Positions 38,011-47,517 of a DNA stretch of 64,000 bases are shown piece by piece; position 1 is the first letter of the stretch; each line of letters begins with the position of its first letter. The notes beneath the pieces were generated by a model. That model was given only the letters and a program-made list of their open reading frames with translations. It was not told the origin of the DNA and made no database searches. The translations under genes and the position numbers were made by a program. The DNA lies in assembly GCA_016717655.1 (NCBI GenBank), contig JADKFC010000004.1, positions 1 through 64,000 of the forward strand, written 5' to 3'. This stretch comes from Saprospiraceae bacterium. GTDB taxonomy: Bacteria > Bacteroidota > Bacteroidia > Chitinophagales > Saprospiraceae.

Positions 38011-39033
38011 CTATGCCTCCCCTGTGCCCTCCTCCGGTTTTTTACCGGATAAAACCACCAAGCCCAAAACGCCAAAGGTGATGATGGTAATGACCTGGAT
38101 GGTAAAAAAACTCAAATTGGCATAGGTAAATGCACTTCTGGCATCAATTCCATAAAGCGAAAGACTCTCGATGGCCAGGAAATGGTAGCTGCCCATACCC
38201 CCAGGCGATGGAAATACGATGCCCAGGCTGCCAAAAAAGAAAACCACCAGGCCTGCCAATGGCCCCAGGTGTTGGGTGGCGTCCAATGCCTTAAACAGGA
38301 CAAAGGCCATGAAAAAATACAAAAACCAAATTGCCAGGGTATAAAATAGAAAGGTGATGGGTTTTTCTATGTTTTTGATGCTGGACAATCCCTCCCAAAG
38401 TCCGGCGACAAAGACATTGATTTTGGCTTTCAATTTTAACTGGTACCATTCTGTCGTTGTAAACTTGTAAAAGGCAAACACTAGAAAGGCAAGGACCAAA
38501 ATCAGGATCCACCAGGCCTGGCCCTGCTGCATTTCCTTCCACCTATCGCTGAGGTCCAAATGCTGATCAAAATATCCAAAGATTAGATCAGAGGCCAAAA
38601 TCACAGTAACCAAACCAATCAAAAGCAAACAGATCATGTCCAGAACCCTATCCAGGACCACGGTGCCAAGGGCTTTTTCAAAACTTATTGGAGCGGTGCC
38701 TGAAAGTGCAGTGGCCCTGGCAATTTCACCCGCCCGGGGTATCACCAGGTTGGTAAGGTAGGCTACCATAATGGCAGAAGTAGCTTTTAGCAATGATATT
38801 TTTACTCCTAAGGGTTGCAACATTTGTTGCCATCTTAGGGCTCTGAATACATTGCTCAACATAAAGGAAGCTGACATTATGATCAGATAGATCCAATTGG
38901 CCTGTCCAAAATCCGACAAGAGTCTGGCTATCAGTGATTCACCATCTGGATTGGGTTGGGATCGAAAAACCAGGTAAAAGGCAAGTAAGCCAAGGGAAAT
39001 AAAGATGAGAATCCTGGCTGAACGTTTTACCAC
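38011..39033 (-). CDS. YbhN/LPG-synthase-TM-type integral membrane protein (UPF0104-like)
   Basis: 340 residues, eight or so membrane helices. Conserved LPG_synthase_TM segments: NVFRALRWQQMLQPLG, IPRAGEIARATALSG, GTVVLDRVLDMICLL and PSPGGMGSYHFLAIESLSLYGI. The family includes putative lipid flippases of unknown substrate. The start codon and neighbours place it directly after panD (7 nt), in an operon-like run with the heptose genes. Confidence 0.9.
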   Translation of the reverse strand: MVKRSARILIFISLGLLAFYLVFRSQPNPDGESLIARLLSDFGQANWIYLIIMSASFMLSNVFRALRWQQMLQPLGVKISLLKATSAIMVAYLTNLVIPRAGEIARATALSGTAPISFEKALGTVVLDRVLDMICLLLIGLVTVILASDLIFGYFDQHLDLSDRWKEMQQGQAWWILILVLAFLVFAFYKFTTTEWYQLKLKAKINVFVAGLWEGLSSIKNIEKPITFLFYTLAIWFLYFFMAFVLFKALDATQHLGPLAGLVVFFFGSLGIVFPSPGGMGSYHFLAIESLSLYGIDARSAFTYANLSFFTIQVITIITFGVLGLVVLSGKKPEEGTGEA

Positions 39034-39040
39034 CTCCTGA

Positions 39041-39388
39041 TCAGGTAAGTTTGTTGTATTCGTTTGGAAATACTGTAACGGGCTTAAAGTTTTTGGCTTC
39101 CTCAGGGGTCATCATGCAATAAGAAATGATAATTACGATATCACCTTCTTCCGCCTTTCTGGCTGCTGCGCCATTGAGACAAACCGTTCCGGATCCTCTC
39201 TCTCCTTTGATTACATAGGTTTCTAGCCTTTCCCCATTGTTGTTGTTCACTATTTGAACCTTCTCTCCTTCAATGAGATTAGCCGCCTCCATCAGATCTT
39301 CATCGATGGTGATGGAGCCTACATAATTGAGGTTGGCCTGGGTTATGGTAGCCCTGTGAATTTTCGATTTATGTATGTGTAAAAGCAT
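39041..39388 (-). CDS. panD: Aspartate 1-decarboxylase proenzyme
   Basis: 115 residues from ATG 39388, chosen because it places the self-cleavage site Gly24-Ser25 (YVGSITID) exactly where the enzyme family has it. Cleavage gives the pyruvoyl group. Other motifs: IHRATITQANL, NNNGERLETY and LNGAAARKAEEGDIVIIISY. Makes beta-alanine for pantothenate/CoA. Short gap to the membrane protein gene and 87 nt downstream of pyk, separated by a terminator. Confidence 0.96.
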   Translation of the reverse strand: MLLHIHKSKIHRATITQANLNYVGSITIDEDLMEAANLIEGEKVQIVNNNNGERLETYVIKGERGSGTVCLNGAAARKAEEGDIVIIISYCMMTPEEAKNFKPVTVFPNEYNKLT

Positions 39389-39439
39389 AATGGGCACAAA
39401 GATATTTCAATCGTTAGGATTGTGTGAATAATTACCCTG

Positions 39440-39477
39440 AAAAACAACAAAAGTACAGGAATTGTTCCCCGTACTTT
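39440..39477 (-). terminator. Terminator overlapping the pyk stop codon
   Basis: On the minus strand AAAGTAC-GGGGAA and TTCC-GTACTTT arms form a hairpin whose 5' arm overlaps the TAA at 39476-39478, followed by TTGTTGTTTTT. Confidence 0.75.
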
Positions 39478-40939
39478 ATTCCACTACCGTGATTTTCAGC
39501 ATATTGGTTTTGAATCTTTTGTGCAATGGCATGCTGCCTGTGTTCACTATGATGTCACCTTCTTTAATCAGATTCCTGTTTTTCAGGTCATTAGTTAAAT
39601 CTTCAATGGTTTCATCGGTGCTGCTAAACTTATCGTAGTGGAAACACCTAACCCCCCAAACCAGGTTTAAAGTAGCCAGCATGTGCTTGTGCGACGAAAA
39701 GATATAGATAGCGGCATCGGGCCGGTATGATGACACTTTGAAGGCTGTATAGCCTACTACTGTCAATCCAAGAATGGCCTTTGCCAAGATTCTGTCTGCC
39801 AACTGTGCTGCCGAATAGCAAAGGGCATCTGATAAAAAGCTGCCGGTATGTGGGTCTGGTTTGGTTCTTTTTCCCTGTAAATAGTAATTCTTTTCTGCAT
39901 TCACTATAATTCGGTTCATGGCTTGCACCACCAGGGCAGGGTGGTTTCCTACTGATGTTTCACCACTCAGCATTACTGCATCTGCACCGTCCAGTACCGC
40001 ATTGGCTACGTCAGTAACTTCGGCTCGTGTAGGGCTGGGGTTGGTAATCATACTTTCCATCATCTGTGTAGCTACAATCACCGGCTTGGCTTTTTGTAAA
40101 CAGAGTTGTATGATGTGTTTTTGAGTTGTAGGAATCATTTCAATGGGCATTTCTACCCCAAGATCTCCCCTGGCAATCATGACCGCATCGGTGGCATCAA
40201 CAATCTCTTCTATGTTTTTGATGGCCTCTGGCTTTTCTATCTTGGCAATTACCTTGGCATGGTGACCTATGGCAGCAATGCGCTGCTTGAGATCCAGAAT
40301 GTCAGATGCCTTTCTTACAAAACTTAGGGCAATCCAGTTGACCGGCTGGGTCAAAACAAAGTCGAGGTCTTCAAGGTCTTTTACAGTAAGACATGGTAAA
40401 GAAACCTGGGTGTCTGGCAGATTGACGCCTTTGTTGGAAGAAAGCGTGAAACCAAACATAACCTTTAACTTAACCTCGTCCTTTTTATTGGTTGAAACAA
40501 CTTCCAATTCTATTTTACCATCGTCAACCAGGATTTTTTCACCCACATTGACATCCTGGGCAAATTGATCATACGACATGTAAATTTTTTCTTTGGTACC
40601 CAGACACTGCTCATTTGTAAAAGTGAGGATGTCTCCCGGCACTATATCGATGCTTCCATTTTCAATTTTACCCACTCTCAGTTTAGGTCCCTGCAAATCG
40701 GCAAGAATGCCTATGTGTACATTGTTGCGCTCATTGATGGCGGTAATATGGTCAATAACCGCTTTGTGCTCTGAATGGCTGCTATGTGAAAAATTCAATC
40801 TAAACACATCCACACCGGCATTCACCAGTGAAACCAATCCTGGATCTGTATTACAAGCCGGGCCCACTGTGGCCACTATCTTAGTCTTCTGATAAACGTT
40901 TTTTAATCTATTTGGCACTGTCCTTGATTTAGCTGCCAA
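39476..40939 (-). CDS. pyk: Pyruvate kinase
   Basis: 487 residues. TKIVATVGPAC and DVFRLNFSHSSHSEH at the N-terminus, the active-site region VIAKIEKPEAIKN, MIARGDLGVEMP and TQMMESMI, and the C-terminal domain with AVMLSGETSVGNHP. Converts PEP plus ADP to pyruvate plus ATP. Length and motifs are normal. The C-terminal regulatory domain ends without an extra PEP-binding extension. No clear promoter identified in the 40940-41201 gap. Confidence 0.97.
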   Translation of the reverse strand: MAAKSRTVPNRLKNVYQKTKIVATVGPACNTDPGLVSLVNAGVDVFRLNFSHSSHSEHKAVIDHITAINERNNVHIGILADLQGPKLRVGKIENGSIDIVPGDILTFTNEQCLGTKEKIYMSYDQFAQDVNVGEKILVDDGKIELEVVSTNKKDEVKLKVMFGFTLSSNKGVNLPDTQVSLPCLTVKDLEDLDFVLTQPVNWIALSFVRKASDILDLKQRIAAIGHHAKVIAKIEKPEAIKNIEEIVDATDAVMIARGDLGVEMPIEMIPTTQKHIIQLCLQKAKPVIVATQMMESMITNPSPTRAEVTDVANAVLDGADAVMLSGETSVGNHPALVVQAMNRIIVNAEKNYYLQGKRTKPDPHTGSFLSDALCYSAAQLADRILAKAILGLTVVGYTAFKVSSYRPDAAIYIFSSHKHMLATLNLVWGVRCFHYDKFSSTDETIEDLTNDLKNRNLIKEGDIIVNTGSMPLHKRFKTNMLKITVVE

Positions 40940-41201
40940 AGATAGTGTAATAATGACATTTAGCAGATTGCAAAATTTCCAGAATTTGATAAAGTCAATA
41001 TTTTCTTTGCCTGCTAAAATTTTATTCAGTAGAAGCTCAATAAATGAAATCTCCTTTAGTGAAAGCAGGGTTTAACAAAACTTAATTTTTTTGTCCTAAT
41101 TCGTTATTTGCAAGAAATACCGTGTTTTTTGGGCATAAACTCTTATAAGGAGCACCTTATCAAATTGCTCATGGTCTCAAACCCAGCCATTTCTGTGATT
41201 G

Positions 41202-41813
41202 TTATTTTACTTCACAAAAGAACATCAATTCCTCTCCCAGATATCCCTCCAGTTTGTCGCCGGGCTTCACTGCTCCGACTCCGGCAGGTGTGCCCGTATA
41301 AATCAAATCACCGGTCTGCAAGGTGAAATATTTTGAAATATACTCAATGAGGTAATCGAAGGTAAAAATCAGGTCTTTTGAATTTCCGGTCTGCACAAGC
41401 TGGCCATTTTTGTGGAGAGAAAATGCAATGTCGGACATCGAAACAAATTGTGTTTTGGGCAAAAAGTGGCCTAGCACAGCACTGTTGTCAAAGGCTTTGG
41501 CAAGCTCCCAGGGCTGGCCTTTTTCTTTTAACTTGTCTTGCAGGTCACGGGCCGTAAAATCGATGCCAAGTCCTATTTCATCATAGTAATCGCCACCAAA
41601 GCCGGGCAGTATTTTTTTTCCATTTTTTTTGATTTTTAGTACCAGTTCCACTTCATGGTGGATATTTTCACTAAAATCAGGGTGGTAAAATGCTTTATTA
41701 TCGGTCAGTAACGCGGTGGCAGGTTTCATAAAAACCAAGGGTGATTTGGGTACGGGATTGTTGAGCTCCAAGGCGTGGTCAACGTAGTTTCGGCCGATGC
41801 AAAATATCTTCAT
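41202..41813 (-). CDS. Fumarylacetoacetate hydrolase family protein
   Basis: 203 residues from ATG 41813; the in-frame ATG at 41837 has no conserved residues. KIFCIGRNYVDHALEL, MKPATAL and HHEVELVLKI (metal-binding His/Glu) and the C-terminal LIYTGTPAGVGAVKPGDKL motif place it in the FAH/2-hydroxyhepta-2,4-diene-1,7-dioate isomerase superfamily; the compact length suits acylpyruvase-type members. Cytoplasmic, Mg/Mn-dependent, acts on acylpyruvate-like compounds or oxaloacetate. Confidence 0.93.
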   Translation of the reverse strand: MKIFCIGRNYVDHALELNNPVPKSPLVFMKPATALLTDNKAFYHPDFSENIHHEVELVLKIKKNGKKILPGFGGDYYDEIGLGIDFTARDLQDKLKEKGQPWELAKAFDNSAVLGHFLPKTQFVSMSDIAFSLHKNGQLVQTGNSKDLIFTFDYLIEYISKYFTLQTGDLIYTGTPAGVGAVKPGDKLEGYLGEELMFFCEVK

Positions 41814-42196
41814 TTTTGGATTTTGTCTTGACCACAAATGTAGCGATAGTTTGACAATACCAGTAGGGCAAAATGTACAAGGCCTGACAATGTGTCACAA
41901 ACCTACAAGCCTTCTCCGCCAGGTTCAAAATATTATTTTGACCCCGTTTTATACAACATTTTTAATATTTAATTTTGTCTGAAGCCTATTTCTATGAATT
42001 TTTTATTGTAACTGCTTAAAAAAATGAGAGAAAATAAATTAAAATCGGGCACTGTCTTTTTTTTCAATTTAAACTGGAACAATATTCGACGGAGGTATGG
42101 ACGGGATTTTTTTATCTTTGAGAATCGGTTCAACAACCAATGTCTGTCAGGTTTAATCCTGGGGGAATCTTCCCTGAATAACCATCAATATTTGTC
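41814..42196. other. Gap upstream of secA
   Basis: About 380 bp without gene. It contains several imperfect hairpins near 41840-41920 and the TATCTTTG box at 42113-42120. The 42150-42175 segment (CTGGGGGAATCTTCCCTG) can fold into a small hairpin in the secA leader. No known riboswitch is recognised. Confidence 0.5.
42113..42120 (+). promoter_or_regulatory. TAnnTTTG box before secA
   Basis: TATCTTTG, leaving a leader of about 70 nt before the ATG at 42197. No clear -33 TTTG. Confidence 0.45.
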
Positions 42197-45100
42197 ATGT
42201 TAGACTTTTTTAAAAAAATATTTGGAACCAAACACGATCGCGACGTCCAAACCTACCGACCCATAGTTGATAAAATCAATGCATTCGCAGAAGAATATAA
42301 AAATTTGAGCAACGATGAGTTGCGCAACAATACCCTTCGTTTTAAAGAAAGAATTGCCCAGCACCTGGAGGGCATTGACAAAGATATCAACCGACTCAAG
42401 GAAGAGGTTTCTACCGAACAGGACCTGGGTACCAAAGAATACCTATACGACCAGATTGATGAGCTCACCAAAGAAAGAGACACCCATTTGGAAGTAATTC
42501 TACGGGCTTTATTGCCAGAAGCTTTTGCAACGGTAAAGGAAACCGCCAGAAGGTTCAGTAACAATGAAGAACTGGAAGTATCAGCAACGGACCATGATCG
42601 CAACCTTGCTGCCAGAAAAAGCTACATCACCATTGATGGCGACAAGGCCCGATGGAAAAACTCATGGACTGCTGCCGGTGGCGAGATTACATGGAACATG
42701 GTACACTACGATGTACAACTCATAGGTGGTATGGTTCTTCACGATGGTAAAATCGCAGAGATGGCCACGGGTGAAGGTAAGACCCTGGTGGCAACCCTGC
42801 CCGCCTACCTCAACGGACTTTCCGGCATGGGCGTTCATGTGGTTACCGTCAATGACTACCTTGCCCGAAGGGATAGTGAGTGGATTGGTCCTATTTTTGA
42901 ATATTTGTTTCTTACCGTTGATTGTATCGACAATTACAGACCGCATTCAGCACAGAGGGTTGCCGCTTACAACTGCGACATTACTTATGGAACCAACAAC
43001 GAATTTGGTTTTGACTATTTGAGAGACAACATGGTGAGGAGTGTTGAAGAAAAAGTTCAACGCAAACACCACTTTGCCATGGTGGATGAGGTGGATTCGG
43101 TTTTGATCGATGATGCCCGTACCCCTTTGATTATCTCAGGTCCTGTACCAGAAGGAGCTGACGAACAAGAGTACCAGGACCTCAATCCCAAGGTAGAATC
43201 GCTGGTTAATGCACAGAGAAAATTGGCAACTGAATACCTGGCCGATGCCAAAAAACTTTTTCAGGCTGGCAAAACAGGATACAACGAAGGAGAGGCGGGT
43301 CTGGCCATCCTGAGGGCGCACCGTGCACTTCCCAAATACAGACCATTGATCAAATTTTTGAGTGAAGAAGGCGTAAAAGTGGCTTTTCAAAAAGCAGAGA
43401 ACTTTTACATGCAGGAGCAAAATAAAAACATGCCCATTGCAGACAGACCTCTATACTTTGTCATCGATGAAAAAAACAGAAGTGTAGAGTTAACTGCCAA
43501 GGGCATTGAATATTTATCCAAAGGAGAGAACGATGAAAACTTCTTCCTTCTGCCCGATATTACTGAGGCGATGCTGGCCATTACCGAAAAGGAAAAGGCA
43601 CAGGGTGTCAAGTTGACCCAGGAAAAACAAATACTGATTTCAGACTATAGCACCAAGTCAAGGAGGCTCCACGCTGTATCCCAACTTTTAAAGGCCTATA
43701 CCTTATTTGAAAAGGATCAGGAATATGTAGTGATCAATGGTGAAGTAAAAATTGTAGACGAGCAGACCGGTCGTATGATGGAAGGCAGGCGATACAGTGA
43801 TGGCTTGCACCAGGCCCTTGAAGCAAAAGAAAATGTTGACATAGGCAACATTACCCAAACCTATGCCACCATCACCCTGCAGAATTATTTCCGTATGTTC
43901 CACAAGCTGTGTGGTATGACGGGAACCGCGGAAACAGAAGCCCAGGAATTGTGGCAGATCTATAAATTGGATGTGGTAGTAATACCAACCAACAAACCGA
44001 TCACCAGAAAAGACGAAGAAGATCTGGTTTTCAAAACCACCCGTGAGAAGTTCAATGCGGTAATCGATGAAATCGTCAAATTGACCGAAGCCGGAAGGCC
44101 GGTACTGGTAGGTACCACCTCGGTTGATATTTCAGAAAAGTTGAGCAAGATGTTGGATTTGAGGGGTATTGGACACAACGTACTCAACGCCAAACAACAC
44201 CAGCGTGAAGCAGAAATTGTAGCTGAAGCAGGTAAGCCGGGAAGGGTGACCATTGCTACCAACATGGCTGGTAGGGGAACCGACATTAAAATTGGAGAAG
44301 AAGTGAAAAAGGCTGGTGGTTTGGCCATCATAGCCACTGAAAGACACGACTCCCGAAGGGTAGACAGACAGTTGCGGGGTAGGGCCGGACGTCAGGGAGA
44401 CCCCGGTACTTCGCAGTTTTACGTTTCGTTGGAAGACAACCTGATGCGTATGTTTCAGAGTGACCGTATTGCCAGCGTAATGGATAAAATGGGCCATAAA
44501 GATGGTGAAGTGATTCAGCACAGCATGATCACCAAGTCAATTGAAAGGGCTCAGAAAAAAGTTGAAGAAAACAACTTTGGCATTCGAAAAAGATTGCTCG
44601 AGTACGATGATGTAATGAACATACAGCGTGCCGCCATCTATCTCAAGAGAAATCACGCCCTGGAAGGCACCAGGCTTTCTGTTGATATTTTTAATATGTT
44701 TGAATCTTTGTCAGAGGCAATCGTTGTGCGGTTTAAGAACAGCAATGATTACGAAGGCTTTGTCAATGAATGTATGGCCGCGCTGAGCATAGATCCGGAT
44801 ATCGATGAGGCCACCTTCAACAGCCAGCCCGTAGGCAACCTGGTGGATAAATTTAAGAATCGGGTGATGGAAATTTATGAGCAGAAAAAAGAGCAATTCC
44901 AGTCTATGCTCATGCCTGTAATCAAAAATGTATATGAAAATCAGGGCCACCAGTACAAACGCATCTTGCTTCCGATAGAAGATGGTACCGGCCACCCACT
45001 TCAATTGACCGCAGATCTAAAGAGAGCGGTTGACTCTTCAGGAAAAAGCATTGCCGTAGACATCGAACAGGCGGTGGCACTGGCGCTGATCGACGACAAT

Positions 45101-45496
45101 TGGAAAGAACACCTTCGCGCCATGGATGAATTGAAAGACTCAGTTCAGGCGGCTACATTTGAGCAAAAAGATCCATTGGTAATCTACAAAATGGAAGCTT
45201 ACCGTTTGTTTGAAGAACTGATCTATTCTGTCAATATGGAAGTGGTTTCTTATCTGATGAGAGCCCGACTGGTGGTACAAAACGAAGAAGTTCGCGAAGC
45301 CAAAGAAGTAAAAACCGATTTGTCACAGGTAAAAACCAACAAAGAGGAAGAAGCCCGAAAGGCGGCTGCAGAAAGTGCAGGAAGATCGGTAGAGAAAAAA
45401 ATTGAGACCTTTGTCAGACAGGAAGAAAAAGTAGGTAGAAACGATCTTTGTCCTTGTGGCAGTGGCAAAAAGTTTAAACACTGTCACGGAAAATGA
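42197..45496 (+). CDS. secA: Preprotein translocase ATPase SecA
   Basis: 1099 residues, longer than the ~900 of E. coli SecA, as usual in Bacteroidota. Walker A is ATGEGKTLVA, DEAD-type motif VDEVDSVLIDDARTPLIISG, then NYFRMFHKLCGMTGTAETEA, TNMAGRGTDIKI and RQLRGRAGRQGDPG. The extra length includes an insertion around residues 330-400 in the preprotein-binding/linker area. The C-terminus has the zinc ligand motif CPCGSGKKFKHCH. It powers protein export through SecYEG. The stop overlaps the deoC start (ATGA). Confidence 0.98.
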   Translation: MLDFFKKIFGTKHDRDVQTYRPIVDKINAFAEEYKNLSNDELRNNTLRFKERIAQHLEGIDKDINRLKEEVSTEQDLGTKEYLYDQIDELTKERDTHLEVILRALLPEAFATVKETARRFSNNEELEVSATDHDRNLAARKSYITIDGDKARWKNSWTAAGGEITWNMVHYDVQLIGGMVLHDGKIAEMATGEGKTLVATLPAYLNGLSGMGVHVVTVNDYLARRDSEWIGPIFEYLFLTVDCIDNYRPHSAQRVAAYNCDITYGTNNEFGFDYLRDNMVRSVEEKVQRKHHFAMVDEVDSVLIDDARTPLIISGPVPEGADEQEYQDLNPKVESLVNAQRKLATEYLADAKKLFQAGKTGYNEGEAGLAILRAHRALPKYRPLIKFLSEEGVKVAFQKAENFYMQEQNKNMPIADRPLYFVIDEKNRSVELTAKGIEYLSKGENDENFFLLPDITEAMLAITEKEKAQGVKLTQEKQILISDYSTKSRRLHAVSQLLKAYTLFEKDQEYVVINGEVKIVDEQTGRMMEGRRYSDGLHQALEAKENVDIGNITQTYATITLQNYFRMFHKLCGMTGTAETEAQELWQIYKLDVVVIPTNKPITRKDEEDLVFKTTREKFNAVIDEIVKLTEAGRPVLVGTTSVDISEKLSKMLDLRGIGHNVLNAKQHQREAEIVAEAGKPGRVTIATNMAGRGTDIKIGEEVKKAGGLAIIATERHDSRRVDRQLRGRAGRQGDPGTSQFYVSLEDNLMRMFQSDRIASVMDKMGHKDGEVIQHSMITKSIERAQKKVEENNFGIRKRLLEYDDVMNIQRAAIYLKRNHALEGTRLSVDIFNMFESLSEAIVVRFKNSNDYEGFVNECMAALSIDPDIDEATFNSQPVGNLVDKFKNRVMEIYEQKKEQFQSMLMPVIKNVYENQGHQYKRILLPIEDGTGHPLQLTADLKRAVDSSGKSIAVDIEQAVALALIDDNWKEHLRAMDELKDSVQAATFEQKDPLVIYKMEAYRLFEELIYSVNMEVVSYLMRARLVVQNEEVREAKEVKTDLSQVKTNKEEEARKAAAESAGRSVEKKIETFVRQEEKVGRNDLCPCGSGKKFKHCHGK

Positions 45497-46158
45497 GACC
45501 TTTAGCCTCCTATATTGACCACACCCAGTTAAAAGCCATCTGCACTGAAAGCGATATCGTTAAGCTGTGTGCAGAGGCGAGGCAGTATCAATTTGCAGCG
45601 GTTTGCATTCCCCCTTGTTATGTTGGCACTGCCAAAGAACAATTGAAAGAAAGTGGGGTAAAAGTGTGCTCTGTTGCAGGCTTTCCACTGGGCTACAACC
45701 CTACTTCGGTTAAGATGGCAGAGTGCAGCTATTTGCTGGATAACGGAGCCGATGAAGTGGATGTTGTGGTCAATGTATCCTGGATTAAATCGGGCAAATG
45801 GTCGCAAGTGAGGGAAGAACTCATGGCGCTTCATCAAATCATTGTGGAAAAAAAAGCGGTATTCAAACTTATTTTTGAAACCGCCTATCTCAACCGTGAA
45901 GAAATCTTACAATTGGCAGATTTGTGTCTTGAATGCGGTGTCGATTATTTAAAAACATCAACTGGCTTTGCTCCTAAAGGGGCAGAACTGGATACCGTTG
46001 TTGCCATCAAAGAGAAGATTGGGGATAAGGCCAAAATAAAGGCTTCTGGGGGTATTTCAGATTTACCTACTGCACTGGCTTTTATAGAAGCTGGGGCAGA
46101 TAGAATTGGTACCTCTTCAGGGGTAAAGCTGGTGACAGAAAATGCATCAGATCGATGA
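45493..46158 (+). CDS. deoC: Deoxyribose-phosphate aldolase
   Basis: 221 residues. IDHTQLKAICTESDI at the N-terminus, VCSVAGFPLGYNP, the Schiff-base Lys in DYLKTSTGFAPKGA, and KIKASGGISD with the second Lys. Cleaves 2-deoxyribose-5-phosphate to glyceraldehyde-3-phosphate and acetaldehyde. Starts in a 4-nt overlap with secA. Its 3' end overlaps the convergent haloperoxidase-like gene by 12 nt. Confidence 0.96.
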   Translation: MRPLASYIDHTQLKAICTESDIVKLCAEARQYQFAAVCIPPCYVGTAKEQLKESGVKVCSVAGFPLGYNPTSVKMAECSYLLDNGADEVDVVVNVSWIKSGKWSQVREELMALHQIIVEKKAVFKLIFETAYLNREEILQLADLCLECGVDYLKTSTGFAPKGAELDTVVAIKEKIGDKAKIKASGGISDLPTALAFIEAGADRIGTSSGVKLVTENASDR

Positions 46159-47517
46159 GATAGGGCCCTTAGCCATCTTTTGATTCTTACTTAGTATTTT
46201 GACCTCCCTTACCTTGTTACCTATCAGCGACCCCAGGCGAAGACCTTCCTGACAGTCCATTCGATAGTGGACACCTAAGGGTATTCGGGAATAGGCACTT
46301 TCTTCTGACATGGCGGTAAAAGAATTGTATTGCCTGGGATTTCCCAAAAATTCAATGCGGTCTTGATGACTGAAATCCGTAAAATCAATATGATCACCAA
46401 ACAAGGAAATGAGGATGGAAGAACAGGCCCCGCCCAAAGCGCTGTGCCCGGAAGGATAACTGGGAAAGTTGGGTGAATGGTGAAAGGACCTCCAGTCATC
46501 ATGAATATTTTTGCGAATATAAGCTTCGGGTCTTTCCAGGTTGTACTTGTACTTGACACCCCAACAGGCAACTAGGGCATCTGACATGGCAATTCCCATT
46601 TTAAAGTAAGCTTCAACCGCTTTTTCTTTGCTGGGTGGATTTTGTGCCAGAAATTGATTTAATATTGAAATCCACCTTCCAGATGGGGTAAATGTCAAGC
46701 CTCTTACATCATCACTCCAAAATTCTGCTATCCATTTGTTTTCATAGGATAGAGGTGCGCTAATGGTAAACAATTCAAGAGCCTGGCTATAATAAACTGA
46801 GTTGTGATCTGTGGTATAGGGTGCCAGCGGCGTTACAGAATATTTTGTGCTGTCTACTACAAAGGTCCTCACCTTTCCCCAATGAGGTAGTAAGGCTGGC
46901 ATGGGATGCTCTTCATCGGGCTGCCATTTACCTGGTCCTGTGGGTGGCGCATATTCTTTATCAAAGTTGTGCAGATAAGCCTGATGCCCCTGATCGTCTT
47001 CTGCAGACCACAAATAAATGGCATTGGCAACATCCCTGCCTACATGTTTAGAATGTTCCAATAAGGCAGGGTCCTGGCCTACCATCAATTCTTTGTACCA
47101 TCTTTCTTCAAGTTCGTCGGCCTTCTTATTGAGATGGTAGGGCACATTGATGTAATACCTGGAGATAAACAGCCTTGCTGCTTTATTGAAAGCAATTCCA
47201 AAGTTTAATTTTTGATAATCCTTTGTTTCCGACAGGCTGAGCTCCGGAAACTGTTGTTGTATCATTTGCAGATCATCATGTTCGGTTGCCAGCAAACAAG
47301 CTCCCAAAAATCCAAAATACCCATAAAACCGGGCAGCAACAGGCACCGCAATGCCTTCCACTTCTGATTCAATTTGAAGTGCTACGTCATACCAATCTTT
47401 CATCAAGGCAATTTCCTTGGGCATGTTATTATGGCTTCTTTGAAAATGCCAAAACAAGACTATTGAGAGGATAGTCAGAATTAAAATAGCAGCTATGGGC
47501 TTACGAAATCTCTTCAT
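46147..47517 (-). CDS. Vanadium-dependent haloperoxidase-like (PAP2-fold) protein, membrane anchored
   Basis: 456 residues from ATG 47517; the longer frame from 47613 would sit deep in the kinase gene. A hydrophobic anchor (AAILILTILSIVLFWHF) is near the N-terminus. The full vanadate/phosphate-binding signature is present: KYKYNLERP (KX6RP), PSYPSGHSALG (PSGH) and SRIPLGVHYRMD (SRX5HX3D). The helical core resembles the two lipoprotein paralogs further on. Third gene of the regulator-kinase-enzyme operon, overlapping the kinase 3' end by 17 nt. It may be a phosphatase and not an oxidising enzyme; the motif alone cannot decide. Confidence 0.9.
   Translation of the reverse strand: MKRFRKPIAAILILTILSIVLFWHFQRSHNNMPKEIALMKDWYDVALQIESEVEGIAVPVAARFYGYFGFLGACLLATEHDDLQMIQQQFPELSLSETKDYQKLNFGIAFNKAARLFISRYYINVPYHLNKKADELEERWYKELMVGQDPALLEHSKHVGRDVANAIYLWSAEDDQGHQAYLHNFDKEYAPPTGPGKWQPDEEHPMPALLPHWGKVRTFVVDSTKYSVTPLAPYTTDHNSVYYSQALELFTISAPLSYENKWIAEFWSDDVRGLTFTPSGRWISILNQFLAQNPPSKEKAVEAYFKMGIAMSDALVACWGVKYKYNLERPEAYIRKNIHDDWRSFHHSPNFPSYPSGHSALGGACSSILISLFGDHIDFTDFSHQDRIEFLGNPRQYNSFTAMSEESAYSRIPLGVHYRMDCQEGLRLGSLIGNKVREVKILSKNQKMAKGPISSI

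Noticed and set aside
41814..42196. Riboswitch or SecM-like leader upstream of secA
   Set aside because: Only small hairpins are seen, and no arrest peptide frame or known aptamer core is recognisable.
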